From Thermothelomyces thermophilus ATCC 42464 (lineage: Eukaryota; Ascomycota; Sordariomycetes; Sordariales; Chaetomiaceae), in assembly GCF_000226095.1 (NCBI RefSeq), contig NC_016478.1, forward strand, positions 796,001 to 860,000: 64,000 bases of DNA, written 5' to 3'. The notes beneath the pieces were generated by a model. It was given only the letters and a program-made list of their open reading frames with translations, was not told the origin of the DNA and made no database searches. This document shows, one piece after another, positions 45,456-58,014 of this stretch; position 1 is the first letter of the stretch; each line of letters starts with the position of its first letter. The position numbers and the translations under genes are program-made.

Positions 45456-45853
45456 CACCCGTGGATAATGATTTGTTCACGCTCTAGGACAATTATATAA
45501 CAAGCTGCGATGCCTCTGGGGATTGGCCCTGTAACAGTCTTGGAATCGACCACGAGGCTCCTGACCCGGCTGGTAGTGTTTGTTTATTTGTTTATTTACT
45601 TTGTTAGGGCTAAGTTGCCAGCGCCCCGTTCATATCGTGTATTGGCGGAACTGATTGCTTCTCATTGACAACCTATCTTAGACTGCCAGTGTTAGATTTG
45701 CCTAGGCTGTAATTATCACTGGGGTTAGTTGAGATGCAGACTGTAGAGGAGCTCTCGCGTGTGTGGACGTGTATTTACACACAGCGCGACTTCTTCATTC
45801 GGTTTCCCATTCATGTCAGGACAAATCAACTTCCTAAATCTGCGTAATCCGGT
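45456..45853. other. Spacer right of the repeat element
   Basis: Unique sequence with a TTTATTTGTTTATTT tract near 45583. It contains the 3' flank of the HMG-box gene. No coding signal. Confidence 0.45.
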
Positions 45854-48800
45854 CTAATATTCCACATTAAATCCCCCATCCACTCCCCGTCCAGCAGTTG
45901 TCCATCCGCCGCTCCTTACCCACTCAACGACCTCGAACCCCAGTCGCCTCTCCATCTTTTGATCAATCATCATCCTCTCTGCCTCTGCGAATCCCAGCCC
46001 AGAGCCACGACTACCACTACTACCGCCAGAAGCAGCAGCAGCAGCAGGAATCTTGACAACTATTAGACCCTCGTTCTTAACCTCCACCGAGCCATTCCAA
46101 GGACCAACACCGCCGCCACCCAGCGCCGAGGTTGCATCTTTGCCAGCAACCGATCCGGGAGACAGAGTGCTAGTTCCCGAGACATAGATCACCAAATCGG
46201 GCCCGACTATTCCCCGCCAAAGCGTCGCCATCCACTGCCAATGGTCGACGGGCGCGTAGGCGTCCGAGATGAGCACCGCGCTGGCGAAGCGATCAGACAA
46301 GGTGAGGGAAAAGCCCGAAGGAAGGAGGGCGATAGGTAGCCTGCTGACGTTTTTGTTTATGGCGCTGGTGGTTGTTCTCGATGCTCCCGCAGCGTCCGCG
46401 GAACCGGAAGGGAGCGCGCGGCAGTCGGACGAGCGCACGGCGGATTCATCTTCCCCTTCGGGTTCGGTCCTGTCCGACTCTGTACGGCCCTCTGCGGAGG
46501 AAGAACTCGATGCGGCGGTCGCGGCGGAGGACGTGGACAAAAGGCGGGTTTGGCGTGTCGCAGTTGAGGCTGGCGCTGGCGCTGGCGCCGAAGAGGTGAC
46601 GAACTGGACAATCTCGGCCGACTTGGCGTGCCAATCGGCAATGGTGCGGAGGTAGGCCGTGAATGGGTTGAGGTTGGCCGACGGACTAGAGATGGCGCTC
46701 GCCTGGCTGCCGTGGCGCGAGGCACTCTGCTGCCCGGCGTTGTTCAGCGCCTCATCCTTCTCCTGCCCGCCGCTGACTGACCCGCGCCGCTGGAGAGACG
46801 CGTTCTCGTCCTCCCAACATCTCACCTCCCACCCCCCGCCCTTGTCGTCCGCCGCCGGCGACGCAGCCCTCAGCGCGCGTTCCACGACCCGGGAAACAGC
46901 CCGCACCATCCTCGCATCTGGCCCCTCGACCGCGATCACGGGGCCTCTGCTCATCCCGCTGCCGGGAGCTCCCGGGACGGCCCCCAGCGGCGGACTGATC
47001 CTTTCCAGCACCCTCAACTTGCTCACAAATGAGATGCTCATCACCTTCGCCTCGACGCTTCGCGCATGTGTCCTCTCCGCTGCCACGTCCCGCTCTACCT
47101 TGACTTCCTCCTCTCCTCTCCCCGCCATTTTACCTCCGTACGAAGGAATCGTCGGCGTCGGATGGAGGATTCCCAGGCCCGTCTCGGTTCCTGCTGCTAC
47201 CGTGGCGGCGGCGGCGGCAGCGGCTGCTGTCGCGGGTTCGCTGTTCTCGTCCGGAGAAGCGGGCAGGTGTGTTTGCAGGGGTGGGAGGCGAAGGGATTCA
47301 TCAAAGTCGGGATGGTGGCGGCGGTGATGGGAGTAGTGGTGGTGGCGGTGTTGGTTGGGGGAGGAAGAGGAAGAAGAGGACTTGTACGGGCCGGCTGAGG
47401 CTGAGGTCGGTACGGGGCCCGCGACGGGGACGGCGTGGCTAGGGCGAGGCGGAGGGGGCATTATCGCGGATAGGCCGGATAACGAGGGAGAGGGGTGAGC
47501 GGTTGCTGCCGGTGTGGTGGGGTTGCTGAGCGAGGGCCGTCGCGAGTAAGAATGGGGAGTTGCGTGATGGTATTGGGCGTGGTGGCCGGGCTGGGTGAAC
47601 GGAGTGGGAGGGGACGGTAGGGCGTGGAAGTTGTGGTAGCTTCCTGTGGTGTTGTACCGGCGCCGCTTGACGTCGTTGGGAGACATGGCGGCCTCATACC
47701 TCTCATGGACGTCGTACGCATTGGAAGGGTAAGGATTTGAGGTGGCGGCGCCCCACTGGGCCGCCGGGTGGGAGCGATTCTGCCGGCTCATGTCTCCTTT
47801 GGATCCGAGATTGTGATCCCCCGGAGGAGAACCGTACGGTGTACTCCCTATCTTGGAACCCGTGGGCATCATGAACGGCGTCGAGGGAGTCCTCGGCGTG
47901 GCGATGTACCTGCCGCCGCACTTGGGACAGTGGTGCGGGTCTTCGCCCGGGGTGGACGTGGGCCGAGAGGAATGTAAGCTTCCGACCTTGTTGCCACGCC
48001 GCGGCTGGTACCGGTAGTCCGGATGTTGGCGCTGATGGCGCTGCTTCTCCTCCTCGGCGAGCAGCTTCCACTGGCTCTTCGCCTCTTCGGACTCGGCGCG
48101 CCACTGCTCCCCAATGATTTTGGAGATCTCAGGGTTGGCCAGGCCCGGGTTCTGCTGCACCACCCGGGCCTGATGGTGCTGGCGGTAGAGAATGAAGGCT
48201 GGGAGAACGTGTTCCGAGTCAGCGGTTGCCAATCGGCGAGGCGTCCCTCAGACGACGAAGGATGGGGCAGATGTCGCGGGTAATAAAGGAGTGATGAGAG
48301 AAAACGGAATGAAAGCAAAGTTGGGAAAAAAAGGGGACAAGAAGTGATTGAATTTCGGTATGGTTTTATCTACAACAAGCAAGTAGATAGAGCAGCACAG
48401 CAGGCAGCGAGGAAGACGTACCGTTCCGGGGCCGAGGAATCTTCGGGGCCGGTGTACAGAGACAGATCCTCCCCCCGTTAGTATCGAAGGGCCGCGGGCT
48501 CGCAGTGCTCGGCGTGCTGAGATCGAGGACTTCGACCTTGGGCCGGTTGGCCTCTTCCGTGTTGATGGAGGCGGCACGTTTTCTACTTATAGGCCGCCGG
48601 GGTGACTCCTCGGCAGGCTCCGGAGGTGGAGGTGGAGGTGGGCCAGAGGAAGAAGAGGAAGAGGAAGAGGAGGAGGAGGAGGAGAAGGAGGAGGCGGATA
48701 AAGGGACATCCGAGGAGGTCTCGGATTCATGCTGTTTCGCAGCCGATGGTGTTGGTTCATCCGTTCTCGCAGCCATGGCTGAGCGAGTAAGGGGCCCGGT

Positions 48801-48854
48801 GGAAACTGATGGGCGCCGCCGCTGGTACGAAGATGCGACTGTTGCTTCTGTCAT
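45854..48854 (-). CDS. HMG-box (MATA_HMG/SOX-type) transcription factor
   Basis: Two exons (48854-48422 and 48198-45854) join in phase to about 925 aa. The N-terminal 140 residues are Ser/Pro/acid-rich. The HMG box is built across the intron, 'IPRPRN' joined to 'AFILYRQHHQARVVQQNP', continuing 'NPEISKIIGEQWRAESEEAKSQW' to 'HPDYRYQPRR' (~residues 140-210). The RPxNAFILYR start and the YxYxPRR end are hallmarks of sequence-specific fungal HMG proteins of the mating-type/Ste11/Rox1 group. A zinc-ribbon-like 'CPKCGGRYIATPRTPSTPF' follows closely. The rest is disordered with poly-Ala and poly-Ser, apart from a conserved-looking hydrophobic segment near the C-terminus ('HWQWMATLWRGIVGPDLVIYV'). Relatives regulate sexual development or hypoxic genes. 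Which applies here is unknown. The start ATG at 48854 ('MTEATV') is likely; 48775 is an alternative. Confidence 0.87.
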
Positions 48855-50069
48855 TTTTTCCCGACCCTGCGGAACGGACAACGGACGTTGTGCGCAAACG
48901 GAAAGGCGAGAAGAGGAGTCCGAAAAGACCATCCACAGCAATGGCCGAGATGTCCTGCTCTTCCAGCAGTGGACGGGTGGGTGGACTGGAAGTCCGGTGA
49001 TCTGTGTGTCTCTGCTTACACGGACGGGGAGGAGAAAGGACGGGAACAACGAGGGGTCTTGGAAGAAGGAAGGTGAAGTAGGGGAGGCAAAGAGTGGTCT
49101 GTTTCAACCATTCGCCTCCCCAGAGAATAATAACACATCAGAGCGTGGCTGTCTGGTTGGATTGTCTCCTTTGTGAGCTATCCCTTCATCCCAAAACTCA
49201 TCGGCCGGGACAATGACTCCCGCCGGCGGCAACGTGAATGGCCCTATCCCATTGGCAAACCATGGCTTGCCATGGCTATTATGACGGGCACGCAACGGAC
49301 GGCACACCCCCCACCCCCCCAAAACCGGCCGTGAGCCAAAGTTAGTGGGTTCTCTCTTAGATGTTTCGGGAATGCGCCGCCGGACGGTGGAGTTGCTCGT
49401 TCCATGGTTCTTTGTCCCCAGCGTTTGCAGAAATCCGTTCGCAGTCGTTCCGGTGCGGAGGCAGCTCAATTACCCATGCCAGTCCCTCCCTCTCAGCCAC
49501 GGGACAATGCCAAAGCAAATGTCCCAGGATCCGGGCGCGTCTGGAATGCAAAGAATTAAACAAAGACCATGTCAGCCGAATCGGGCCTAGCCACCTCCTT
49601 TCCGCTTGCTCTTAGTCGTTCGCTTCCGTTCCCCAGCCTCATGCATCGACCGGGGAGGCGAACTAGATGAGGAAGACAAGGCTGCAGGGCGTTGCTGTTG
49701 CGATCATAGAGGATATCAGCGATTCTTTGAAGGACGACAACCGCGCGCGCAACCAACTGCCTGTCGGATGCCAACGGAGGAAAGGAAAGAGAATACGCAG
49801 GCAGCATGACGGGAACAGGTGAACAACAAAAAGAGGGAAGGAATCAAGAAAGTCAGAATTTTCAAGACAGCAGCACCCCCGCGCCAACTCCGATCTGCAA
49901 CGCAGTTTTCCCAGACCTGCCCGTGCGTGCCCTCAATTTATCATACATGCCAAAGAACAAAAGAAATCGGAAATATGACTAGTTGCGCCCCCTGACCCCC
50001 GTCAAGCCCCGATACTGAGTGAGCCGATCGCTAACTGGAGGCGCTCCCCTGGTGGCCGCGAGAATGTAA
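48855..50069. other. Spacer between the HMG-box gene and RVB1
   Basis: It holds the promoter of the HMG gene (left) and the 3' flank of RVB1 (right). No gene supported. A short C run lies near 49307-49320. Confidence 0.45.
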
Positions 50070-51703
<1,634 letters not shown>

Positions 51704-52337
51704 GGTGTGCGGGTTGCTGCACTGTTGATCGAATTTGATCGAATCCGCTTCAGTGGTGAATTGGCGCAGGATGGCGGGTTGCGGTCAGTCTGGTGTTGCA
51801 GGAAAAAGGACCAGGCTGAAGCGGATGCCACTCAATCAGCAACAGTGCACTTGAGTGGTGGGACGCGAGTTTGGAAGCTCTACCAAGTAAATTTCCACAG
51901 CAGACGCGAAGTCGAAGCAAACCAAGCTAGGCAATTGGTCCGTGCACCGGGTTGTGTGTGCCTGCGTGTGGCCACTTCCATTTGATGCTGATTTATTACA
52001 GATTTAGATGGATGATGGAGGTTTTAAGAGTTTGGCGCTCGCAGCCAAGGGTGAACGCCAGGGGAAGGATAGCCATTGTTTTGTGAGATCATGAGGGACG
52101 AGAAGGGATCACGAGCAGGGAAGCCAGGCAGTCGAGAAAGGAATCTTTAGCGCACCTTCCTTGACTGAAAGTCCCTGATGAAGCCCATCTACCTACCCTA
52201 ACCCTGCTCCTACTCAACCTAAGTATATGAGGTATAGTTGCGACCATGGGATGTCTATCCGTTCGGTTTACGCCTCACTGCACAACTGCAAAAGAAAAAA
52301 GAGCGAACGAGGGTGCAACCTCAGCCGACTGCGCTTC
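51704..52337. other. Spacer between RVB1 and the DMT transporter
   Basis: It holds the RVB1 promoter and the 3' flank of the transporter gene. No coding signal. A CCTACCCTAACCC string near 52191 resembles two telomere-like repeats but is too short to mean anything. Confidence 0.5.
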
Positions 52338-53921
52338 TCACCTCTCACGCGCGAGGCCCTCTCTTCCATTAAGCCTGCCCTCCTCTTCCTCCTCAGCCCC
52401 ATCCAGCATCGGCGCTGCCTCCTCGCTCACCCTCCCCGCGCCCTCAACGTCCTCTTCCTTCCTCCTTCCTTCGGTGGGCGCCTTCTTCCCCAGCGCCGCC
52501 CACAGCGCGCTCCCCACGATCATTCCACAGCCCAACAGGCTTACCAAGCCCATCTCGTGCCCAAACACCCACTTGTCAAACCCTGCCGCAAACAACATGT
52601 GCGTATACACCATCGCCGTTGCCCGGTTCGACTTTTCTCCGCTGATCCCGGCCGTCATCATGAACTGCATCACAAACCCGCACACGCCCAGCGCCAGCAG
52701 CAGGAACCACTCATGCGCGGAAAGAGGCCGCAGCAGGGCGCGGAAGTTGATGATGGGCTGCTCGGCCTGTCCGATCCCGAGCAACGGACAGAGCAGCAGC
52801 GCGGCCGTGCTCACCAACGTACTCCACGCCGAGAAATAGGTGACGGTGATAAGCGCGTGGGCGCGCTTGCCGACGTATCGGATCGTAGTGTAGGCGCCGG
52901 CCGCCCCGAGGACACCGATGAGGGCAACTAGGATGGCGAGGAGGCGTTGGGCTGAGGTAGGCTCTTCCCCCGCTCCAGGCTGAGATGTTGTGGTTGTTGA
53001 GTCAGGTTGTGCTTCATGCAGCGTTTCCGAATCTGCGGCTATGCCGCTGGAGCCGAACAGGGAGGCTGGTCTCGCGATGAGGACCACCCCGGCCAGGGCG
53101 ACAAGAAAGGCCAGTTGCTCTTTGCGGGTGAAGGGGTCCTTCATCAGGATATGACACATGTACCCTGCCAACATAGGGGCGAGGAAGGTGATAACTGTTG
53201 CTTCGGCGAGCGGGAGGTACATCATCGAAAACCACATCCCGTAAATTCCAAACTGGTTGCGTCAGTAAGTTGTTGGCCACGCCAGACATGGTTACCGTGG
53301 CGCCGTAAAGATGAAAGAGAGAATAAACGGGTGGGATTTTGTTGGGATACGGAGGGAAACACACAAACGTCGACAGGGAAGGCGTCCAAGGGGGTATGCA
53401 CTTACGAATCCGGAGATGCCTCTCACAACCAGCACGCCCCTAATTCCCCTGGCACCGAGAGGGAAATCTGGCACTTGGTTCCACCACATGTACAGACAGG
53501 AGAAGACCGTTGTCATGCTCATGCGTACAAAGAGGATATGCAACGGATGCATATCTGATTCCAGTTCCAGCAATCTCGCCGCAAGATTCATCAGGGCCCC
53601 AAAGAGCTGCGAGACGGCGACCAGAATCACCCCGCGGTTCCGATTCCAGAAGCGTTTCGCCATTTCCGCCACCGTCATCTTCCGTCGCGGGTAGAGAGGA
53701 TAAGGAGCCGGCGACAGGCCCCGCGGGTGACTCGGTGCCGGTAGGCCAAACTCGGACATGGGACTGGCCGAATGTGACCGAGGGACAACGGGGCTCAAGA
53801 AGGGAGATGATGGTTTGCTGCTGACTTGCGCTAGGAGAATAGAGTCGATGGTGTTCCTATCATCGTCATCCTCTCCTGGCTGTGTCGTTGCTTTCGACGC
53901 TTGCTGTACAGAGGACGCCAT
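52338..53921 (-). CDS. DMT-superfamily (EamA-type) transporter, SLC35G-like
   Basis: Two exons (53921-53406 and 53252-52338) join in phase to 476 aa. A polar cytosolic N-terminus (~90 residues, Ser/Pro-rich) precedes ten predicted membrane helices arranged as two EamA repeats. These begin 'GVILVAVSQLFGALMNLAARLL' and 'LLAILVALIGVLGAAGAYTTI'. The intron joins 'VVRGISGF' to 'FGIYGMWFSMMYLPLAEAT', a typical EamA helix 3/4 segment, followed by 'VITFLAPMLAGYM' and 'FLVALAGVVLIARP'. The tail is acidic and Glu-rich. Relatives sit in the plasma or Golgi membrane; the substrate is unknown. It is divergent from the macro-domain gene. Confidence 0.88.
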
Positions 53922-55053
53922 GGCTGCGTTAACTGGATCGAGCGGCCCTTTTTTTTTTTTTTTTTTGTTGACAAGAAGTGTGAGGCTAGTATTCCAGGAC
54001 GACTAACTCTCGTTTTGTTATGGATAACTGGGTCGAGTAGGTCGAATGAGAGCGTTCTGGGTGTTGCAGACTCAACAATATGCAAGTTGAAGGCATCTCC
54101 GAGTGGGGAGAGGGGCGTGTGCCTGTGTATTAGTTATTCCCGAAGTCATGGCGCATACGCAGCACATACTACGTGCGTAGAAACAGGATCAAACGAAAAC
54201 AGCAGGTCACAGCAGGTCCGCCAGTAAGAGAATTGATTACGGCATCGGTTCCGTCACCGGGCCATGTCCCCGGACATCGGAGCCAGAACATCGGGTAAAG
54301 GCCGTCATCGGGAGGCGGGGGAGCCGGTCCCCGTTGCAACCTCACCACCAACAGCAAATACTGCATCTGTCAACCTGCATCCCGACCGCCTTAATTTCTC
54401 GCAGTATCCGTTGCGGTCTGGCCCTCGGTCATGGGTCACGGCCAAAAAGGTGACAATAGCAGGGCGCGTTCTAGGCACTCCGGCGCACGGGAGATGAAGA
54501 GCGCGTCGAGAACTTTAGCACCCAATTACGCATTGGCTAGGTTGCCGAACATCATGAGCGGTGAGCCTGAGAGCGCCATCTTAGAGTTGGCAGCGAGCGT
54601 TGGAAGTACACGGTTGGAGTTGAACATTTCAAAGCATGTGCTGTGCGAGTCCTTCTCTGGTAAGTGCCAGCCAGATGGACTTTGGAACTTTGGAGTCTAG
54701 GCTTGAGTCAACGGCTCCGAGTCAACGGCTCCATCTTCTGCATGCCGAATCCCCGATTCCACTGCACCATTACCAAAGGTCGCTCCTGCTGAGTGTGAGA
54801 GACTTCGTGCAACACTGCGGCTAAAAGCTTGGCAACGCTCCAAGCCCGGCATTTCCTAAAGGAGCTGGCCGATTCGCAACTTGTCTCCAATCTGAGTAAT
54901 TCTGCACCTTTGGTTTTGTACAGGAAGAGAGAACGAGGTTGCAAAAACGAGACGAACTGAACAGTCAAACAAGCATAGGCTTCAAGGTGCTTCTCTTTTA
55001 TTGCCAAACGTACGGCAGCAGATTTGAATAAGATCATTGTCAGGCGTCACAGG
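53922..55053. other. Divergent spacer, no gene seen
   Basis: Divergent promoter region between the transporter and the macro-domain gene. A run of 18 T lies at 53949-53966. A 14-bp direct repeat (GAGTCAACGGCTCC) occurs twice near 54705-54732. An ATG-led open stretch before a GTAAGT near 54660 was considered as an exon but nothing suitable follows. Confidence 0.45.
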
Positions 55054-56025
55054 ATGCCCAGCAAACGTCCGGCCGCAGCGTGTGAATCGCTTGGTAGGCC
55101 ACGTTCACTGAAACAGACCAAGTTGAACTTCTTTCCTTCCACATCCACTCCAAAACCACAGCCAAAGAAGCCGATGTCTGTAGTAGAGCGTCACCAAGGA
55201 AGCCCGACCGCTACAGAGGACAGAGGTAGCAGGGCGGTCCCAGAAGGGCAGCAACGAGGATCAGACCAAACCGAACAGAGCATCACCGCTAAGAAACCCT
55301 CGATGAGCCCTTCTGAGCCCACTGAATCCGGGTCAAGTCGCACCCCAATCCCCAAATCAGCCAAGTCACAAGTCCCGCCGCCGCCGGCGGCGGCGGCAGC
55401 AGCAGCAGCAGGAACAGGAGCAACGAACATCACGCTCGCTCCAGACCCGTCACCGCCCACCGCCCGGATCCGCATCGCCGACCGGATCGGCGACCTGTTC
55501 GCGGCGCCGCCCAACAGCGTCCTCATCCACGCCTGCAACACGGTCGGCTCCTGGGGCGGCGGCATCGCGCTGGCCTTCCGCAGCCGCTACCCGGACGCCT
55601 TCAAGGTCTACCGCGCTCACTGCGCCCGCTCGATCCCCGACCAGCTGGTCGGCACCGCGCTGCTCATCCGCCCCCCTGCTGCTGCTACTGCTGGTGGTGC
55701 AACGGGAGGTTCGCGGGGGATGGGGCACTACATCGGCTGTTTGTTCACCAGTCGGGGCTACGGCAGGTCGCGAGATCCGCCCGAGAGCATCCTGGGCGCC
55801 ACCGGACCGGCCATGAGGCATTTGATGAGGCTGATTGCGGAGGAAGAGGAGAGGACAGGGGCGCAGATTGGGGAGGTGAGGATGTGTAGGATCAATTCGG
55901 GATTGTTTGCTGTACCTTGGGACAGGACAAAGAGGGTGGTGGAGGAATTGGAGTTGGCGGAGGGAGAGGTGCCGGGGAATGCTGAGGGGGGTGTTGTGGA
56001 GATTGTCGCTTGGGAGAGGGAATGA
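55054..56025 (+). CDS. Macro-domain protein, Poa1-like ADP-ribose-phosphate phosphatase
   Basis: A single 323-aa exon. The ATG at 55054 is the first true ATG in the frame. The N-terminal ~130 residues are disordered and contain 'KQTKLNFFP' (~20-28), close to a PCNA-binding PIP box but one residue short of its QxxLxxFF spacing. The macro domain (~140-323) has 'RIADRIGDLF', the ADP-ribose loop 'LIHACNTVGSWGGGIALAFR', 'IPDQLVGTALLI', 'YIGCLFTSRGYG' and 'INSGLFAVPWDRT'. This matches yeast Poa1, which removes the 1''-phosphate from ADP-ribose 1''-phosphate made in tRNA splicing. The catalytic-loop Asn and Gly triplet are intact. A poly-Ala run and a Gly/Ala/Thr insert add length. Confidence 0.88.
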   Translation: MPSKRPAAACESLGRPRSLKQTKLNFFPSTSTPKPQPKKPMSVVERHQGSPTATEDRGSRAVPEGQQRGSDQTEQSITAKKPSMSPSEPTESGSSRTPIPKSAKSQVPPPPAAAAAAAAGTGATNITLAPDPSPPTARIRIADRIGDLFAAPPNSVLIHACNTVGSWGGGIALAFRSRYPDAFKVYRAHCARSIPDQLVGTALLIRPPAAATAGGATGGSRGMGHYIGCLFTSRGYGRSRDPPESILGATGPAMRHLMRLIAEEEERTGAQIGEVRMCRINSGLFAVPWDRTKRVVEELELAEGEVPGNAEGGVVEIVAWERE

Positions 56026-56387
56026 GCGTGGACTTTGCGAAGCGTACATGTATCGTACAGATACCCGGTCATGTTGATGCTGGCGTAAGGGAGGCGTTTG
56101 GGGCGGGCGGACCAGGGCTTTAATAATATATTAAAGTTTTATATCGTTGAATTTGTCGAAAACCCAGCTTAATTTCCGGATCAGTCGTTGATCTCACCGC
56201 GGTAATGGTGGAGAAGAGCACCTTCTGACAATTTTTTGATGACCTACATACCCCCGAACGCCGTTTTATATGCTTCTCGTGATAGCCCAGCCCGTCAACC
56301 CAGCCCTAACGCCAACGCTATGCATAAAAAAAAATCCACACTCCAGCCGAAACAGACCGGTTCACCGCGACCTCGCCCCTCGCCCTA
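56026..56387. other. Convergent 3' spacer
   Basis: Convergent UTRs of the macro-domain gene and TAF13. It is AT-rich near 56118-56150 (AATAATATATTAAAG, polyadenylation-like). No gene. Confidence 0.55.
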
Positions 56388-56946
56388 TCAGGATCCATCT
56401 CCGACCAAGTCTAAATCATCATCCCCATCCTCCAAGTCCTCCTCGCCGATTTGCATCTGCGACGTCGCCTTGCGCCCCCTCTTGGACCCGCCCTTCTCCC
56501 TGTCCTTCTCCGCGGCCTTTTCTTCCTTATCCGCGTCTCTGACCAGCTGCTCCTCAATATTGAACCCCTTGCGCGCGGCTTCGATCTCCTTCTTCTTCTC
56601 AAACATCTCCTGGATCTTGCCCATGTAGTCCGGGTTGCGGCGCATGGCGAACTCAAAGTCCTCGAACTTGACCTTCTGCCTCCCCGCGTGCTGCGCGGCG
56701 CGCGCCGCCTCGAAGCTGACGCCCTGGATGAACTCGGTCAGGATCTCGTCCAGCACCCGCACCGTCTCGTTGAGCGGCGCCCGCACGTCGCCGTGTCCGT
56801 AGAGAAGCTGGGCCACTGTAGTAGAAGGGGGCGTTAGGGTTCACGTCTTTTTGGGGTCCAGAAAACAAACGGGACCAAGCCGTACGCTCATTATGGCCAA
56901 AGTTCATCTTGCCGACATTCTTGCCGGCACGAGCTCGCGGCTCCAT
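56388..56946 (-). CDS. TAF13: TFIID subunit 13 (TAF13, histone fold)
   Basis: Two exons (56946-56886 and 56815-56388) join in phase to 162 aa. After a basic N-terminus ('MEPRARAGKNVGKMNFGHNE') the histone fold (~residues 22-105) runs 'LAQLLYGHGDVRAPLNETVRVL' and 'DEILTEFIQGVSFEAARAAQHAG', then 'KVKFEDFEFAMRRNPDYMGKIQEMF'. This is diagnostic of TAF13/TAFII18. TAF13 pairs with TAF11 in the TFIID lobe that contacts TBP. The C-terminal ~50 residues are a charged tail ending in acidic Asp/Glu blocks, a fungal addition. It shares a 505-bp divergent region with KSH1. Confidence 0.95.
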
Positions 56947-57451
56947 CTTGACGAGCGTGAACTGGCGTCGTGGTGGTCGTGGTGGGAGGGAAGGGTGTTT
57001 TGCACCCTTAGGGTAGTAATCGGCGTGCTTCGAGTTGCGGCGGCGTTTGTATTTGATGGAATTTGGTATGAATCAATAAACCGCAACCAGCAAGACTCGT
57101 AAATCCCGTGGGGATTGTGCTGGCTGATGAGAAATGTTGACTTCGAGGCGAGTTCACGGAGGTTCGGTGTTGCATTCGAGGAAGGCGGAACGAAGGTGAG
57201 GTTGCTATCTTCCCCACAATTCCTTGTGGGGTCTGCGACCTCGTGCAGCCGCAGGCCCCATCGTCAAGCTGGTCCCACTCACCAAGGCAACTCTTGGGCG
57301 AACTTGGGGGTCTTGCGAAGCAGGAAATGGTGTCAGGAACAGCTCCTCCTACCCCAAGTGCCCAGCATTCGGTTCCAAATTGCGAAGCCACAACAACACG
57401 CTACACCAACTCGCCGTCGACTGCAGCTTCGCTTATTGGAACGGCCACAAG
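56947..57451. promoter_or_regulatory. Divergent promoter region TAF13/KSH1
   Basis: A 505-bp region between two divergent start codons. It must hold both promoters and 5' leaders. No conserved box stands out by eye. Confidence 0.5.
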
Positions 57452-58014
57452 ATGGTATTTCTCCAGTTTCTCACAAGCCAAAAGAAAGACGAATGGGCAG
57501 CATCCCAAGCTAACCCCGTCCTCTCGTACAGACCGCGCTGTTCAACTTCACGAGCCTCCTGCTTGTCATCCTCCTTCTCATCTGGTATGTCAGCTCGAAA
57601 CTACTCCTCAGACAACAAACTGCGATATTTTCGCGACCCGGTTGCCTCCAGGTCCCGTCAACACTGAGAATCTAACTCGCTCCGTCGCAGCACCTGCGCC
57701 TATGTCCATCAGCTCTTCCCCGCCATCCTCGACCGGAATAAGACAGGGTTGGTCTCTTATGAACCCGCGCCGAAACGGCGCAACAGTGTTTTTGTTTTCG
57801 GGATTGGTGCTTACACACGCACTCGCGGCGACAGAATTACGGGCACTTTCTGGAAGTGCGCTCGAATAGGGGAAAGGCTGAGTCCCTACATTAGCTTGTG
57901 TTGCGGGTTTATGGCGGTAAGAGCATCTCCGCACGAGCCCGGGTGCATGGGCGTAACGAGACGGAGTTGGCACAGGCTGACGCAGTACAGATTTCCATCT
58001 TTCTGGGCATGTAA
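57452..58014 (+). CDS. KSH1: KSH1/kish (TMEM167) secretory-pathway membrane protein, five exons
   Basis: A small gene seen only when spliced: exons 57452-57454 (ATG alone), 57532-57584, 57691-57747, 57835-57916 and 57991-58014. Phases agree at every junction and the product is 72 aa, the family's length. It reads 'MTALFNFTSLLLVILLLIC', 'TCAYVHQLFPAILDRNKTG', 'ITGTFWKCARIGERLSPYIS', 'LCCGFMA' and 'ISIFLGM'. An N-terminal signal-anchor helix, the conserved 'RNKTG' and 'F/WK-ARIGERLSPY' blocks and a C-terminal helix define KISH/TMEM167/Ksh1, a Golgi/ER protein needed for early secretory transport. Donors include GTATTT, GTATGT, GTTGGT and GTAAGA. It is divergent from TAF13. The exon boundaries are by eye but leave little freedom. 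Confidence 0.92.

Noticed and set aside
52191-52206. Telomere-like CCTACCCTAACCC string
   Set aside because: Only about two imperfect units inside a normal spacer.
54494-54660. Possible first exon ending at a GTAAGT
   Set aside because: Canonical donor, but nothing downstream before the macro-domain gene makes a sensible second exon.
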